From Sphingopyxis sp. CCNWLW2 (GTDB lineage: Bacteria; Pseudomonadota; Alphaproteobacteria; Sphingomonadales; Sphingomonadaceae), in contig NZ_JBAWKJ010000001.1 in the NCBI RefSeq assembly GCF_037095755.1, positions 616,001 through 680,000 on the forward strand: a DNA stretch of 64,000 nucleotides. Reading direction: 5' to 3'. The notes beneath the pieces were generated by a model. It did not search any database and was not told the DNA's origin. It saw only the letters and a program-made list of their open reading frames with translations. Below, piece after piece: positions 9,033 through 18,031 of the stretch (positions are counted from its first letter, which is position 1; each line of letters starts with the position of its first letter). Position numbers and translations under genes: made by a program.

Positions 9033-9071
9033 GTTTTCCAAAGCGCCAGATGTTCCATCTGGCTTGAAAAC
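9033..9071 (+). promoter_or_regulatory. Structured leader before trmB
   Basis: An 8-bp stem GCCAGATG-TTC-CATCTGGC (9045-9063) is enclosed by a second pairing GTTTTC (9033-9038) with GAAAAC (9066-9071), giving a nested interrupted hairpin 18 bases before the trmB start. Function unknown. Confidence 0.4.
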
Positions 9072-9088
9072 ACTCTAGGGCGCGCGCC

Positions 9089-9811
9089 ATGACTGCTTAC
9101 AAACCCGGCGATCCGACGACGATCAACCGCCTCTATGGCCGTTCAAAGGGCAAGCCCCTGCGCGCGGGCCAGCAGGATCTGATCGACACGTTGCTGCCGC
9201 AGATCGCGGTGCCCACCGAAGGCGAGGTCACCGCCGAAGCGCTGTTCGGTTACGATCGCCCGCTGCATTTCGAGATCGGCTTCGGCGGCGGCGAGCATAT
9301 GGCGGGGCGCGCCGACATGCTGCCCGACCATGGCTTCATCGGCGCCGAACCCTTTATCAACGGCGTCGCGCAGGCACTGGTCCATGTCGCGGGCGATCAT
9401 GGCGCACGGCTCCCCATCGGCAACGTTCGCATTCATCATGGCGACGCGCTGGAAGTGCTGCGGCGCATCCCCGATGGCGCGCTCAGCTTCGCCTATTTGC
9501 TCCACCCCGATCCCTGGCCCAAGGCGCGCCATGCGAAGCGGCGAATGATGAACGACGGCCCGCTCGACCTGATCGCGGCGAAGCTCAAACCCGGCGGCGA
9601 GTTCCGCTTCGGCACCGACCACCCCATTTATCTTCAGCACGCGCTGATGGTCATGCGCCGTCATCGCCACCAGTTCGAATGGCTGGCGCAGGATTCGCAT
9701 GATTTCCAGGTCCGCCCTGGCGGCTGGCCCGAGACACGCTACGAAGCCAAGGCGCGCGCGCACGGGCATGAGGTCTGGTATTTCCGCTACCGGCGCACCG
9801 ACGCGAAATAG
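9089..9811 (+). CDS. trmB: tRNA (guanine-N7-)-methyltransferase TrmB
   Basis: 240 residues. Methylates G46 of tRNAs using SAM. Motifs: FEIGFGGGEHMAGRA (SAM-binding loop), FIGAEPFINGVAQAL, and LHPDPWPKARHAKRRM, the variant of the DPWxKxRHxKRR signature that defines TrmB. The C-terminal TRYEAKARAHGHEVW matches the family's TkfE/R motif region. An ATG at 9089 gives MTAYKPGDPT. It stands alone after a hairpin, so it may have its own promoter. Confidence 0.95.
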   Translation: MTAYKPGDPTTINRLYGRSKGKPLRAGQQDLIDTLLPQIAVPTEGEVTAEALFGYDRPLHFEIGFGGGEHMAGRADMLPDHGFIGAEPFINGVAQALVHVAGDHGARLPIGNVRIHHGDALEVLRRIPDGALSFAYLLHPDPWPKARHAKRRMMNDGPLDLIAAKLKPGGEFRFGTDHPIYLQHALMVMRRHRHQFEWLAQDSHDFQVRPGGWPETRYEAKARAHGHEVWYFRYRRTDAK

Positions 9812-9862
9812 GCGCGGGACATTGGCCCGCATAAAATAGAGGCGGTTAAAGCTCGTCTTTGC

Positions 9863-10468
9863 CTATCGTGCCGCGGACGCGATTTTGCAGCTGATCCGCG
9901 CGGCCTTCGCCTTCACCACAAACCGCCGGCCGGTGTCGCGTTCGATTGCGACAAAGGGCCGCCACGACGACATCCCCGGCGCCACGGCGACCACACGGAC
10001 GCCGCCGCCTGCGCCGCGCAAGAGGACCGCGGACGGGCGTCGCTCGACCGCCACGACATCCTTGGGCCAATTCGCGCCGCGGCACTGTGCCTTTGTCGCG
10101 TTGGCCCCGCCCGTCCCGCGCAACGCCCGCAATATCGCGAGGCGTTCGGCAAACGCATCGGCGACGCAGGCGCGCCCGTCGGACTGAAACGCGCAGAGCG
10201 CGCGCCGCCGCACCCAGTCCGCCTGCGGCTCGATCCAGCCGGGATCGAGCCGCTCGAACGACAGCCCCGCCAAAAGGCCGTCCATTTCCGCATTTGCCGC
10301 GCCGAGGTCGCGGTCGTCGCAGATCATCGTGTCGATCGCATAGACGGGACGCGCGCAATCGATGACCGGCTGGTCGGGCGGGGGCGGCACGGGCGCGGGC
10401 GCTGCCTGCGCGGGCTGCATCGCCAGCAAGGCCAGCACGACGCCGGCGATCCGCGATGCACATGTCAT
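9863..10468 (-). CDS. Exported LprI-like (lysozyme-inhibitor type) protein
   Basis: 201 residues. N-terminal signal peptide (IAGVVLALLAMQPAQAAPAP). The mature part begins DCARPVYAIDTMICDDRDL and continues with paired helices and conserved cysteines (ALCAFQSDGRACVADAF), the pattern of the LprI N-terminal/DUF1311 domain. The rest is basic and unassigned. The start ATG overlaps the stop of the upstream L,D-transpeptidase as ATGA, so the two are one transcription unit acting in the periplasm or cell wall. Specific inhibitor function is inference from the family. Confidence 0.75.
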   Translation of the reverse strand: MTCASRIAGVVLALLAMQPAQAAPAPVPPPPDQPVIDCARPVYAIDTMICDDRDLGAANAEMDGLLAGLSFERLDPGWIEPQADWVRRRALCAFQSDGRACVADAFAERLAILRALRGTGGANATKAQCRGANWPKDVVAVERRPSAVLLRGAGGGVRVVAVAPGMSSWRPFVAIERDTGRRFVVKAKAARISCKIASAAR

Positions 10469-11478
10469 TTTGCCGCTTCGCTCGCCAGCACGGTCAGCTT
10501 GCCGCCGCTAGAGGCGGGCAGCACCGGCGCCTGCGTCACCAGCATCGTCGTACCCGGCACGATCGCGCCCAGCACGGCCTTGCGAAAGGCTTCGGGCATT
10601 CGCGCCTTGTCCGCGACGCTCATGTCGAGCGGCCGCCCTTCGTCGCCTTCGTGGCCGGGAACCGCGACATAGGCCCAATGGGGCTCTGTTCCCGCGCCGC
10701 CGGCGACATAGGTCAGGACATGCGTTTCGAAGCTCTGGTCGGGCAGCGTGACCCGCGCGCGGCCGATTTCGATCCCGTTGCGCATCACGATCGCACGGCC
10801 GTCGCTGCGCGACAGGGTGATGGTCAGCGGCCCCGAGGGCGAGAGTTCGGGTTGCCAGCGATAGCTCTCGTCGGGGGCGAGCGGGACATGGGGTCCGCGG
10901 CTGTCCCCCTCCGGCTCGAGCACGCCCGCCGAGGCACCGCCGACCAACGCACCCGCGCGGCCGCTGACAATGACCGTTCCGCCGAGCCGCGTCGTACCGA
11001 ACAGCAGCTTCGAAAATTCGAGCGGCAGGTGGACGCAGCCATGGCTTTCGGGATAGCCCGGCAGGCCGCCGGCGTGGAGCGCGACACCGTCCCAGGTCAG
11101 CCGCTCCTGATAGGGCATCGGGGCGTTGTTATATGTGCTCGAGCGGTGATGCGGATCCTTCTGAAGGATCGTGAAGACCCCGGTCGGGGTTTCGTGCCCC
11201 GCCTTCCCGCTCGATACGGTCGTAACGCCGATCCGCACGCCGTTGCGATAGACGGTCGCGGTCTGGGCCGAGAGATCGACGGTCACCAGCACGGGGCCGT
11301 TCGGCGAAATTTCGGGCGCCCACACCCATTCGCCCGGTTTCAGCCGCTCGGCCTGCCGCGCCAGTTCGACGGGCGAACTCGCCCGGGCACCCTGCGCAAA
11401 TGCGCTCGCGGGAAGAAGCAGCGACAAGGTGACGAAACCAAGGGGAATGAGATGCAATGCCAAGGATTTCCCTTTCAA
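10465..11478 (-). CDS. L,D-transpeptidase (YkuD family) with a degenerate second copy
   Basis: 337 residues. Signal peptide MKGKSLALHLIPLGFVTLSL and following hydrophobic stretch. The catalytic YkuD domain (about residues 40-175) ends in the active-site motif SHGCVHLP with an upstream HAGGLPG histidine, so it should form or remodel 3-3 peptidoglycan cross-links or attach proteins to the wall. Residues of the C-terminal half repeat the opening of the domain: SPNGPVLVTVDL...YRNGVRIG reappears as SPSGPLTITLSR...MRNGIEIG, but without the His/Cys site. First gene of a pair with the LprI-like gene. Start chosen for the signal peptide. Confidence 0.85.
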   Translation of the reverse strand: MKGKSLALHLIPLGFVTLSLLLPASAFAQGARASSPVELARQAERLKPGEWVWAPEISPNGPVLVTVDLSAQTATVYRNGVRIGVTTVSSGKAGHETPTGVFTILQKDPHHRSSTYNNAPMPYQERLTWDGVALHAGGLPGYPESHGCVHLPLEFSKLLFGTTRLGGTVIVSGRAGALVGGASAGVLEPEGDSRGPHVPLAPDESYRWQPELSPSGPLTITLSRSDGRAIVMRNGIEIGRARVTLPDQSFETHVLTYVAGGAGTEPHWAYVAVPGHEGDEGRPLDMSVADKARMPEAFRKAVLGAIVPGTTMLVTQAPVLPASSGGKLTVLASEAAK

Positions 11479-11704
11479 ACGCCAAGCAGGGCGAATCTCA
11501 TAACCGAGTTCGGCATCGAAACCAGAGGCGAGGACTCGATCCCGCTCGATCCGCTCCAGATCATTACAACTGTCGATCGATATCGTGCCGAGGGTCCGTG
11601 ACGCGCAAAAAAGCTCCCGCGCTCGCCTGTGCCGGCATAGCCAAGCCCGTAATCATCTGTTAAATCTGAACAACAGCTGGCGCAATTGAACGGGGGAACC
11701 GTCG

Positions 11705-11863
11705 ATGAAGCAAAGTGCTGATACGGGGACGAGAAAAAGGGAATTGCGTCTCTTCCTCTTTATGACCGTGGTACTGTTTCCGGTACTCGCGGTGATCGCT
11801 GTGGCTGCCTATGGCTTCCTTGTCTGGATGTGGCAGCTGCTGAACGGCCCGCCGGGAGTATGA
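11705..11863 (+). CDS. napE: NapE, small membrane subunit of the nitrate reductase operon
   Basis: 52 residues: a charged N-terminus MKQSADTGTRKRELRLFLFM followed by one membrane helix (VVLFPVLAVIAVAAYGFLVW). This is the typical layout of NapE, which precedes napF/napD/napA in many alphaproteobacteria. Its biochemical role is unknown. The TGA at 11861 overlaps the ATG of napF at 11860 as ATGA. The 226 bases upstream (11479-11704) contain no convincing gene and no FNR site that I can recognise; the operon promoter should be there. Confidence 0.85.
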   Translation: MKQSADTGTRKRELRLFLFMTVVLFPVLAVIAVAAYGFLVWMWQLLNGPPGV

Positions 11864-12366
11864 CCGGAACCGTGGCATTTTCGGCCGACCGTCGGGCGTT
11901 CCTGCGTGGGCGCCCCGCGGCGCCGCCTCCGCTGCGGCCACCCTGGGCCATCGGCGAGGCGCGTTTCGTCGACATCTGCACCGGCTGCAACGATTGCGTC
12001 ACCGCCTGCCCCGAGCATGTGCTGGGTCGCGGCGACGGGGGCTATCCGCTTTTCGACCCGCAGCAGGGCGAATGCCTGTTCTGCGAAAAATGCGTCGAAG
12101 CCTGCGACACGGGCGCCCTCGACGGCGGGCTGTCCGGGCCATGGACGATCAAGGCGGCCATCGCCCCCGCCTGCCTCGCGCAAAATGGCGTGACCTGTTT
12201 CAGCTGCCGCGATGCGTGCGGCGAGGCGGCGATCCGCTTTCGCCCCGCCGTGGGCGGCGCGCTTCCCGAACTCGACCTCGCGCGCTGCACCGGTTGCGGC
12301 GCCTGCGTCGGGGTCTGTCCCGTCGCCGCGATCTCGCTGGCGGCACCGGACCATGCGCATGGATGA
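11860..12366 (+). CDS. napF: NapF-type ferredoxin
   Basis: 168 residues, usual NapF size. Iron-sulfur protein thought to help cytoplasmic maturation of NapA. Cysteine clusters: CTGCNDCVTACP, CLFCEKCVEACD, a degenerate CFSCRDAC and CTGCGACVGVCP, enough for several 4Fe-4S clusters. An upstream in-frame ATG at 11830 exists, but the ATG at 11860 overlaps the napE stop and gives the normal N-terminus MTGTVAFSADRRAFLRG. It overlaps napD at its 3' end. Confidence 0.93.
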   Translation: MTGTVAFSADRRAFLRGRPAAPPPLRPPWAIGEARFVDICTGCNDCVTACPEHVLGRGDGGYPLFDPQQGECLFCEKCVEACDTGALDGGLSGPWTIKAAIAPACLAQNGVTCFSCRDACGEAAIRFRPAVGGALPELDLARCTGCGACVGVCPVAAISLAAPDHAHG

Positions 12367-12652
12367 CGAAGTCCATATCGCGAGCTTCATCGTCCACCAC
12401 CGGCCCGACGCGCTCGCCTCGATCGAGCATCTCGTCACGGCGACACCCGGCGCCGAGATTGCAGCACGCGAGGCGGGCCGCGCGATCCTGCTCCACGAAG
12501 GCGGCGGGACGCGCGAGCTCCTCGCCTGCATGGACGCGGTGCAAGCGCTCGCCGGGGTCGTCGGCGTCAGCCTTGTTTATCATCATGCCGAACCGCGCAG
12601 CGCGCTCGGCGACATCATCCAATCCAGCGCCGAACAGGGGAGCCGTTTATGA
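12353..12652 (+). CDS. napD: NapD, chaperone for NapA
   Basis: 99 residues. Small cytoplasmic chaperone that binds the twin-arginine signal of NapA. Begins [18 protein letters not shown], followed by the family pattern [17 protein letters not shown] and VSLVYHHAE. Two in-frame ATGs (12353 and 12359) are both possible starts; the first overlaps the napF stop by 14 bases. Its TGA overlaps the napA ATG as ATGA. Confidence 0.92.
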   Translation: MRMDDEVHIASFIVHHRPDALASIEHLVTATPGAEIAAREAGRAILLHEGGGTRELLACMDAVQALAGVVGVSLVYHHAEPRSALGDIIQSSAEQGSRL

Positions 12653-15141
12653 CGACGCGCCGCGATTTCATCCGGGCCAGCGCGGTGGGGGCCGCGGCAT
12701 CGGCGGCGGGTATTTCGGTTCCCGCCAGCTTTGCCGAAACGGCGGCGACCGCCGCACCGGCCGGCGTCAAATGGTCGAAGGCGCCGTGCCGTTTCTGCGG
12801 CACCGGTTGCGGGGTGCAGGTCGCGGTGCAGGACAATCGCGTCGTCGCGACGCATGGCGACGCCGATGCCGAGGTCAATCGCGGGCTCAACTGCGTGAAG
12901 GGCTATTTCCTTTCCAAGATCATGTACGGCAACGACCGGCTGACGACGCCGCTGCTGCGCAAGAAGGACGGGCAGTTCGCCAAGGACGGCGATTTCGAGC
13001 CCGTCAGTTGGGACGAGGCGTTCGATGTCATGGCGGCGCAGTTCAAGCGCGTGCTGAAGGCGAAGGGTGGCACCGGGATCGGCATGGCGGGGTCGGGCCA
13101 GTGGACGGTCTGGGAAGGCTATGCCGCGAACAAGCTGATGAAGGCGGGGTTCCGGTCGAACCATATCGACCCCAATGCGCGCCACTGTATGGCCTCGGCA
13201 GTCACGGGGTTCATGCGGACGTTCGGCATGGACGAGCCGATGGGCTGTTACGATGATTTCGAGGCCGCCGACGCCTTCGTGCTCTGGGGCTCGAACATGG
13301 CGGAGATGCACCCGATATTGTGGACGCGCGTCACCGACCGGCGGCTGTCGCACGATCATGTGAAGGTCGCGGTGCTCTCGACCTTCGAGCATCGCAGCTT
13401 CGATCTTGCCGACATCCCGATCATCTTCAAGCCGCAGACCGACCTTGCGATCCTCAATTATATCGCCAACCACATCATCCAGTCGGGCAAGGTCAACGAG
13501 GATTTCGTGCGCAAGCATGTTAGCTTCAAGCGCGGCAACGACGACATCGGGTACGGGCTCCGCCCCGACAATCCGCTCGAACTGAAAGCCAAGAATTCGA
13601 AGGATCCCACGGGCAGCACCCCGATCGACTTCGACGCGTTCAAGGCGTTCGTCGAACCCTATACGCTCGACCATGCCGCCGAACTCAGCGGGGTCGAGAA
13701 GGGCTGGCTCAAGCACCTCGCCGAACTCTACGCCGACCCGAAGGTCAAGGTGATGTCGCTGTGGACGATGGGGTTCAACCAGCACACGCGCGGCACCTGG
13801 GCCAATAATATGGTCTATAATATCCACCTGCTGACCGGAAAGATCGCGACCCCGGGCAACAGCCCCTTCTCGCTCACCGGCCAGCCGTCGGCGTGCGGCA
13901 CCGCGCGCGAGGTCGGCACCTTTTCGCACCGCCTGCCCGCCGATTTGGTCGTCACCAATCCCGAGCACCGCAAGCACGCCGAGGAGATATGGAAACTCCC
14001 CGACGGGCTGATCGTCGACAAGGTCGGCTATCATATCGTCGAGCAGAACCGGATGCTGAAGGACGGCAAGCTCAACGCCTATTGGGTGATGGCGAACAAC
14101 AATATGCAGGCGGCGGCGAACCTCGAGAATGAGGGCTATCCGGGCTATCGCAATCCCGACAATTTCATCGTCGTCTCCGACCCCTATCCGACCGTCACCG
14201 CGCAAGCCGCCGACCTGATCCTGCCGACCGCGATGTGGGTCGAAAAAGAAGGTGCCTACGGCAATGCCGAGCGCCGCACGCAGTTCTGGCACCAGCTCGT
14301 CAAGGCGCCAGGCGAAGCGCGGTCGGACCTGTGGCAGCTGATGGAATTTTCCAAGCGCTTCACCACCGACGAATGCTGGCCCACCGACCTGCTCGCCGCC
14401 AACCCGGCGTATAAGGGCAAGACCCTGTTCGAAGTCCTCTATCGCAACGGCAAGGTCGATCGCTTCGCGCCGGGCGAGGTCGAGGCGGGCTATGCCAATG
14501 ACGAGGCCGCCGCGTTCGGCTTCTATCCGCAAAAAGGGTTGTTCGAGGAATATGCCGAATTCGGCCGCGGTCACGGCCACGACCTCGCGCCTTTCGACGA
14601 ATATCACAAGGCGCGCGGGCTGCGCTGGCCGGTGGTGAACGGCAAGGAAACGCGCTGGCGCTATAAGGAAGGCAGCGACCCCTATGTGAAGCCCGGCAGC
14701 GATTGGCAGTTTTACGGCAACAAGGACGGACGCGCGGTGATCTGGGCGCTGCCCTATGAACCGCCCGCCGAATCGCCCGACGCCGACTATGATCTGTGGC
14801 TCGCGACCGGGCGCGTGCTCGAACATTGGCATTCGGGGTCGATGACGATGCGCGTTCCCGAACTCTACAAGGCCTTCCCCTCGGCGGTCGTCTTTATGAA
14901 CCCCGACGACGCCAAGGCGCGCGGGCTGAAACGCGGCGACGAGGTGAAGGTGATCTCGCGCCGTGGCGAGATGCGCAGCCGGGTCGAGACGCGCGGGCGC
15001 AACCGCGTGCCGTCGGGGCTGGTCTTCGTCCCCTGGTTCGACGCCGCGCAGCTCATCAACAAGACGACGCTCGACGCGACCTGCCCGATTTCCAAGCAGA
15101 CCGATTTCAAGAAATGCGCGGTCAAGGTGGTGATGGCATGA
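12649..15141 (+). CDS. napA: Periplasmic nitrate reductase catalytic subunit NapA
   Basis: 830 residues, full length. Molybdopterin enzyme reducing nitrate to nitrite in the periplasm. Twin-arginine signal [14 protein letters not shown], then the 4Fe-4S motif with Cys47, Cys50, Cys54 and Cys82, and the molybdenum-ligand Cys180 in NARHCMASA. Downstream are HRKHAEEIW and other Nap-type (not formate dehydrogenase-type) segments. Exported folded by Tat after maturation with NapD and NapF; takes electrons from NapB. Overlaps napD and napB by 4 bases each. Confidence 0.97.
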   Translation: MTTRRDFIRASAVGAAASAAGISVPASFAETAATAAPAGVKWSKAPCRFCGTGCGVQVAVQDNRVVATHGDADAEVNRGLNCVKGYFLSKIMYGNDRLTTPLLRKKDGQFAKDGDFEPVSWDEAFDVMAAQFKRVLKAKGGTGIGMAGSGQWTVWEGYAANKLMKAGFRSNHIDPNARHCMASAVTGFMRTFGMDEPMGCYDDFEAADAFVLWGSNMAEMHPILWTRVTDRRLSHDHVKVAVLSTFEHRSFDLADIPIIFKPQTDLAILNYIANHIIQSGKVNEDFVRKHVSFKRGNDDIGYGLRPDNPLELKAKNSKDPTGSTPIDFDAFKAFVEPYTLDHAAELSGVEKGWLKHLAELYADPKVKVMSLWTMGFNQHTRGTWANNMVYNIHLLTGKIATPGNSPFSLTGQPSACGTAREVGTFSHRLPADLVVTNPEHRKHAEEIWKLPDGLIVDKVGYHIVEQNRMLKDGKLNAYWVMANNNMQAAANLENEGYPGYRNPDNFIVVSDPYPTVTAQAADLILPTAMWVEKEGAYGNAERRTQFWHQLVKAPGEARSDLWQLMEFSKRFTTDECWPTDLLAANPAYKGKTLFEVLYRNGKVDRFAPGEVEAGYANDEAAAFGFYPQKGLFEEYAEFGRGHGHDLAPFDEYHKARGLRWPVVNGKETRWRYKEGSDPYVKPGSDWQFYGNKDGRAVIWALPYEPPAESPDADYDLWLATGRVLEHWHSGSMTMRVPELYKAFPSAVVFMNPDDAKARGLKRGDEVKVISRRGEMRSRVETRGRNRVPSGLVFVPWFDAAQLINKTTLDATCPISKQTDFKKCAVKVVMA

Positions 15142-15653
15142 TGAGGCTGCTCACGCGCGCGCTCTTGCCGTTGATCGTCGCCATGAACCTCGCCGCGTGC
15201 GGATCGAAACATGAGGAAACGCCGCGCAAGGCGCCCGACGCGCCGGTCGTCATCACCGCGGCAGGACAGATCGACGCGCTGCGCCGCGGCGTCCCGATCG
15301 ACAAGGAAGCCTCGCCGCTACCGATGGCGCGGGTCGAGAATTTCGACCGCATCCGCCCGGTGAATTACGAGATGCAGCCGCCGACGATCCCGCACGCGAT
15401 CGACAATTACCAGCTCACCGTGAACACGAACCGCTGCATGCTCTGCCACACGCGGTCGGCCGCGAAAAAATTCCAGGCGCCGCCGGTGAGCGACGCGCAT
15501 TATCTGACGCGCGACGGCAAGGTCCTCGAGCAAATCTCGTCGCGCCGCTATTTCTGCGTTCAATGCCATGTCGTCCAGACCGATGCCGAACCTTTGGTCG
15601 GCAACCGGTACGAAGGCCTCAACACCACCCTCGCGAAGGAGGAAAAGCAATGA
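15138..15653 (+). CDS. napB: NapB, diheme cytochrome c subunit, with a lipoprotein-type signal
   Basis: 171 residues (170 if the second ATG at 15141 is used). Electron-transfer subunit of the nitrate reductase with two c-heme sites, CMLCH (Cys100-His104) and CVQCH (Cys140-His144), and the conserved PPTIPH region before them. The N-terminus [20 protein letters not shown] is followed by Cys21 in a lipobox (NLAAC), so the protein may be lipid-anchored rather than soluble. Overlaps napA and napC by ATGA. Confidence 0.94.
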   Translation: MMRLLTRALLPLIVAMNLAACGSKHEETPRKAPDAPVVITAAGQIDALRRGVPIDKEASPLPMARVENFDRIRPVNYEMQPPTIPHAIDNYQLTVNTNRCMLCHTRSAAKKFQAPPVSDAHYLTRDGKVLEQISSRRYFCVQCHVVQTDAEPLVGNRYEGLNTTLAKEEKQ

Positions 15654-16273
15654 TCTGGGGGCGGCTTCGCGCGATCTGGCTGCGCGTCTGGGGCTGGATC
15701 AAACCCTTCTGGACGACGGCGTGGCGGCCCAGTCTGCATTTCAGCATGGGATTCCTGACGCTCGGCGGCTTCATCGCCGGCATCATCTTCTGGGGCGGGT
15801 TCAACACCGCGATGGAGGCGACCAATACTGAGGCATTCTGCACCAGCTGCCACGAAATGAACGACAATGTGTTCGCCGAGCTGAAGACGACGATCCACTA
15901 CAACAACCGCTCAGGCGTGCGCGCGGTGTGTTCGGACTGCCATGTCCCGCACAACTGGACCGACAAGATGGGCCGCAAGATGCAGGCGTCGAAGGAGGTG
16001 TGGAGCAAGATTTTCGGATCGATCGAATCGCGCGAGAAGTTCCTCGATAAAAGGCTCGAACTCGCCAAGCATGAATGGGCGCGGCTGAAGGCGAACGACT
16101 CACTCGAATGCCGCAACTGCCATCAATATGATTCGATGGACCTCACACGCCAGTCACCGCGCGCCGGGCAGATCCACCAGCAATATCTGGGGACGGGCCA
16201 AAAGACGTGCATCGACTGCCACAAGGGCATCGCGCATCACCTGCCGAATATGAAGGGCATTCCCCAAGGCTGA
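15650..16273 (+). CDS. napC: NapC/NirT tetraheme cytochrome c
   Basis: 207 residues. Membrane-anchored quinol dehydrogenase passing electrons to NapB/NapA. One N-terminal membrane helix ([20 protein letters not shown]) and four c-heme motifs: CTSCH, CSDCH, CRNCH and CIDCH. The frame is open upstream, but the ATG at 15650 overlaps the napB stop and gives the normal start [16 protein letters not shown]. Last gene of the operon; there is no napG, napH or napK here, so quinol oxidation depends on NapC. Confidence 0.96.
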   Translation: MIWGRLRAIWLRVWGWIKPFWTTAWRPSLHFSMGFLTLGGFIAGIIFWGGFNTAMEATNTEAFCTSCHEMNDNVFAELKTTIHYNNRSGVRAVCSDCHVPHNWTDKMGRKMQASKEVWSKIFGSIESREKFLDKRLELAKHEWARLKANDSLECRNCHQYDSMDLTRQSPRAGQIHQQYLGTGQKTCIDCHKGIAHHLPNMKGIPQG

Positions 16274-16285
16274 CGCCCGCGCGAA

Positions 16286-16432
16286 CTAGTCGCCCGCTTC
16301 GCGCTTTGCGGCGTTCGCGCGTCGCAGACGGTTTTCGCGCATCGCCAGTTCTTCGTAACGGCACAGCGGTATCGCGGCCTTCGCGGCCGAACGATCGGCG
16401 GGCGTTTCGCGGCGGGGTTTCTTGCCGGGCAT
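16286..16432 (-). CDS. Small basic hypothetical protein
   Basis: 48 residues from the ATG at 16432 (an alternative start at 16471 adds 13). Basic and helical, ending CRYEELAMRENRLRRANA. No family recognised. The frame is clean and convergent with napC; a weak AGGGTGA precedes the start. Could be a chance frame. Confidence 0.45.
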   Translation of the reverse strand: MPGKKPRRETPADRSAAKAAIPLCRYEELAMRENRLRRANAAKREAGD

Positions 16433-16472
16433 GATGAAGGTCACCCTAAACCATGCGCCGCGCACAAACAAA

Positions 16473-16502
16473 TGGGGCGGCCTCGTTGTGAGTGCCGCCC
16501 CA
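16473..16502 (-). terminator. Intrinsic terminator of the 16562-16897 gene
   Basis: TGGGGCGGC / GCCGCCCCA 9-bp stem with a 12-base loop; on the minus strand it is followed by TTTGTTTG. It lies 59 bases after the stop of the minus-strand gene. Confidence 0.7.
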
Positions 16503-16561
16503 GTGATGTGGATCCGTCGGGGAGAGGGAGAGGACGGTCCGGAGATTGGTGTCAGTCTGTC

Positions 16562-16897
16562 TTAGCGCGACGCCATCTGGCTGTCGGTTTCGACTTCGGC
16601 GACGCCGGCGATCTTCAGCGCGGCGCGGAACTGCTTGGCGGCGGCGCGTTCGTTGCCCGCTTCGCACAGCTTCTTGCCGGTCGAAACAAAGCGCTTGGCG
16701 CTCGACTGCTTGGCACCTTCGACGCCGCCGGCGGCGACATGGGCCTGTTCGGCCAGACCGGCGCAGCGATAATCGCTAGCCGACTGGGCGTAAGCGGGGG
16801 TTGCGGTTGCCATCAGGCCGGTGAAGGCCAGCGCCGAAGCGGCGACGATTGCAAAAGCGGCGGGAAAGCGGCGATAAGAGGAGAGCTGATAGGCCAT
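16562..16897 (-). CDS. Small exported hypothetical protein
   Basis: 111 residues. N-terminal signal peptide (basic MAYQLSSYRR, then a hydrophobic stretch ending TPAYAQS). The mature part of about 70 residues is helical with two cysteines (YRCAGLAEQAH and KLCEAGNERAAAKQ), which could form a disulfide; the second segment resembles a single TPR-like helix pair. No family recognised. The upstream open frame to 17095 overlaps the LysR gene; the ATG at 16897 is chosen for its signal peptide and AAGGAA upstream. Divergent from the LysR gene, followed by a terminator. Confidence 0.8.
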   Translation of the reverse strand: MAYQLSSYRRFPAAFAIVAASALAFTGLMATATPAYAQSASDYRCAGLAEQAHVAAGGVEGAKQSSAKRFVSTGKKLCEAGNERAAAKQFRAALKIAGVAEVETDSQMASR

Positions 16898-16942
16898 GGG
16901 AGAGGTTCCTTTCGTTTCTTTGTGCAACCTTTTTAGTCGCGG

Positions 16943-16974
16943 TTGCGCAGATAGATAATCCTCTATAATCTGCA
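16943..16974 (+). promoter_or_regulatory. Probable promoter and inverted repeat before the LysR gene
   Basis: A perfect TATAAT (16964-16969) lies 12 bases before the TTG start, with TTGCGC 15 bases upstream of it. The flanks GCAGAT (16946-16951) and ATCTGC (16969-16974) form an inverted repeat, as in LysR-type operators. Confidence 0.5.
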
Positions 16975-16980
16975 AGTGCT

Positions 16981-17907
16981 TTGAAGCAGGATTTAACAAT
17001 CCCCCAAGGGGCGCTCGACGGGATCGAAGCCTTCCTGCGTGTCGCGGAAAGGCGCAGCTTTTCCGCCGCCGCCGCCGATCTCGGTGTCTCGCCATCCGCG
17101 ATCAGCCAGACCGTCAAGGCGCTCGAAGCGCGCGTCGGCGCGCCCTTATTCATGCGCACGACGCGCAGTGTGGGCCTCACGCAAGCGGGCGAAATGTTCC
17201 TCGAACGCGCCGCGCCGGCTTATTCGGGGCTCGCCGATGCCTATGAAGCGGCGCGCAATCTCGGCAACCGGCCCGCAGGGCGTCTCCGCATCAACCTAAT
17301 GCGCGGCGCAGTCCAGCCGCTGTTCGAACCGATCATCGCGGGCTTTTGCGAAACCTATCCCGAGATCGAACTCGAAATCTTCGCCGAAGATGCGCTCGCC
17401 GACCTCAGCGCCGGCGGGTTCGACGCCGGGGTACGGATGGGTGAAGCGCTCGACGCCGACATGATCGCGGTCCGCCTGACCGGCTCCTTTCGCTTTGTCG
17501 TCGCCGCGGCGCCCGCCTATCTCGACAAATATGGCCGCCCCGAGACGCCGGAGGATTTGCGCGACCACCGCTGCGTCCGCTTCCGCCTTGCGAGCGGCGC
17601 GCTGATGCCGTGGACCTTTGAACGCGGCAACCGCGATTTCGATGTCGCAGTCACCGGCCCGATTATCGTCAACGACTGGATCGCCGCCTTGGTCGCGATG
17701 CGGGCCGGGATCGCGATGGGCATGATGGCCGAACCGATGGCCACCGCGATGGTCGAATCGGGCGCGCTCGAACTGGTGCTCACCGACCACGCCGCATCGA
17801 CATCGGGGCTCTTCCTTTATTACCCCGGCCGCAAGCAGGTGATGCCCAAGCTGCGCGCTTTCATCGACTATGTGCGCGACAACCTGCCCGACGACCTGAC
17901 CGGCTGA
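16981..17907 (+). CDS. LysR-family transcriptional regulator
   Basis: 308 residues with a TTG start. The winged HTH is clear: EAFLRVAERRSFSAAAADLG and SPSAISQTVKALEARVGAPL, then LFMRTTRSVGLTQAGE. The remainder is a LysR substrate-binding domain (ELEIFAEDALADLSAGGFDAG). It belongs to the CrgA/DmlR-like group by pattern; the effector is unknown. It is divergent from a small exported protein gene and 124 bases upstream of the TauE/SafE gene; either may be a target. No ATG exists near the HTH, so the TTG is the best start. Confidence 0.9.
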   Translation: MKQDLTIPQGALDGIEAFLRVAERRSFSAAAADLGVSPSAISQTVKALEARVGAPLFMRTTRSVGLTQAGEMFLERAAPAYSGLADAYEAARNLGNRPAGRLRINLMRGAVQPLFEPIIAGFCETYPEIELEIFAEDALADLSAGGFDAGVRMGEALDADMIAVRLTGSFRFVVAAAPAYLDKYGRPETPEDLRDHRCVRFRLASGALMPWTFERGNRDFDVAVTGPIIVNDWIAALVAMRAGIAMGMMAEPMATAMVESGALELVLTDHAASTSGLFLYYPGRKQVMPKLRAFIDYVRDNLPDDLTG

Positions 17908-18031
17908 CCCGGTTTGGCGCGGTTCGATCGGGCGCGGAAACAAATCCCTTTGCCGCCAGCAGAAAATTTGGGCTGGCGCGCGAGCGGGAATCCCGGCAGC
18001 AGGTTGTCAATCAAAAGGGTTGGGATGACAT

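Noticed and set aside
9814..9830. Weak hairpin GCGGG/CCCGC after trmB
   Set aside because: Only five base pairs and no T tract; not enough to call a terminator.
11457..11663. 68-codon frame before napE
   Set aside because: No ribosome binding site, atypical composition, crosses the likely nap promoter region.
12583..14832. 749-codon frame on the minus strand opposite napA
   Set aside because: Long only because the GC-rich reverse frame lacks stops; napA is certain in the sense strand.
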